In this document: in pieces, positions 42,053 through 42,410 of the stretch
Layout of the letters: each line of letters starts with the position of its first letter
Numbering within the stretch: the first letter of the stretch is position 1
DNA from: Bacteroides sp. UBA7333
GTDB taxonomy: Bacteria > Bacteroidota > Bacteroidia > Bacteroidales > Bacteroidaceae
Direction: 5' to 3'
Length of the DNA: 42,410 nt
Assembly (NCBI GenBank): GCA_002471195.1
Contig: DKPN01000081.1
Coordinates: forward strand, 1-42,410
The notes under the pieces: model-generated
Seen by the model: only the letters and a program-made list of their open reading frames with translations
The model's database searches: none
Told to the model about the DNA's origin: nothing
Made by a program: the position numbers and the translations under genes

Positions 42053-42083
42053 TTTGGTGGTTTGAGAAAATGTATTACTTTTG
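42053..42083 (+). promoter_or_regulatory. Promoter of second initiator tRNA gene
   Basis: TTTG at 42053-42056 and TACTTTTG at 42076-42083 are again 19 bases apart and 14 bases before the tRNA, matching the first copy. Confidence 0.75.
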
Positions 42084-42097
42084 CATTCATAAAACAT

Positions 42098-42170
<73 letters not shown>

Positions 42171-42174
42171 CTTT

Positions 42175-42217
42175 AAAGAAGCTTAGTGAAGAAATTTGCT
42201 AAGCTTCTTTTTTTTTT
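42175..42217 (+). terminator. Terminator of second initiator tRNA
   Basis: Stem 42175-42186 with 42199-42210, 12-base loop nearly identical to that of the first terminator, and a T7 run. Bases 42218-42410 are AT-rich with only an 8-bp inverted repeat at 42349-42369 and no gene that I can support. Confidence 0.88.
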
Positions 42218-42410
42218 ATTTTATTCATACTTAGTTCTTGGCTCTTTTTTTATTACTTTTTGTTGGTGGGTTATTGTGGCTAGTTATTAATTTAAGATGG
42301 TTTATTATAAATTGATTTTAGTATAGTTGTAGTTTAATTTAGCTTTACCATCAAATGTTTTATTTGATGACGTTTATACTAAAAAAGTTTTTTTTCATCA
42401 CGTGTAATTT

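Overview
The window is AT-rich chromosomal DNA from a Bacteroidota bacterium, most likely order Bacteroidales. The evidence is family-level: fimbrillin-like and DUF6242-like lipoproteins, a DUF3943-like protein, the porG-like/uppS/bamA/skp/skp cluster, a BamA with a Bacteroidota-style length, an RNA pseudouridine synthase with a long Arg/Asn/Tyr-rich N-terminal tail, and many copies of the Bacteroidota promoter -7 element TAnnTTTG (several at the expected distance from starts or RNA 5' ends). Genus cannot be fixed from the sequence alone. I see no insertion sequence, prophage, CRISPR array, rRNA or secretion/defence island. Most of the window is ordinary core genome.

Layout. 1-840: the 3' part of an unrecognised repeat-domain protein (435-bp in-frame repeat) followed by what looks like a decayed gene. 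937-3951 (minus): lrgA, lrgB, a DUF2156 protein and a GNAT protein in one likely operon. 4234-6470 (plus): pta-ackA, divergent from lrgA, giving acetyl-CoA to acetate with ATP formation. 6585-9810 (plus): TM2 protein, family 2 glycosyltransferase, RadC, a DUF59/SufT-type Fe-S protein and LpxH (lipid A). 9819-15999 (minus): murI, two Skp/OmpH chaperones, bamA, uppS and a PorG-like protein, i.e. the envelope-assembly cluster. 16071-17366 (minus): a DUF6242-like propeller lipoprotein. 17884-19284 (plus): secreted alkaline phosphatase. 19361-22090 (minus): an orphan TPR sensor kinase followed by a fimbrillin-like lipoprotein. 22251-29648 (plus): DUF2007 protein, mnmA, a subtilisin-like protease, xseA-xseB, ilvE, trmB and mrp. 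29704-34064 (minus): asnS, an RluB-type pseudouridine synthase and purB. 34181-39333 (minus): DUF3943-like protein, MATE exporter, M16 peptidase and lipoprotein cyclophilin. 39559-41587 (minus): RluA-family synthase, fabG and a TetR regulator. 41822-42170 (plus): two tandem initiator tRNA genes, each with its own promoter and terminator.

The genes fall into short transcription units bounded by strong hairpins, several of which sit between convergent genes. Envelope biogenesis dominates (LpxH, MurI, UppS, BamA, Skp, PorG-like, lipoproteins), with RNA modification (MnmA, TrmB, two pseudouridine synthases) and central metabolism as secondary themes. I did not find a clear new multi-gene system. 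The observations most worth a second look are the duplicated initiator-tRNA cassettes with three compensatory base-pair changes, the in-frame 435-bp repeat whose copies differ only by amino-acid-changing substitutions, the lrgAB/pta-ackA divergent arrangement, and the low-complexity insertions in BamA and the RluB-like enzyme.
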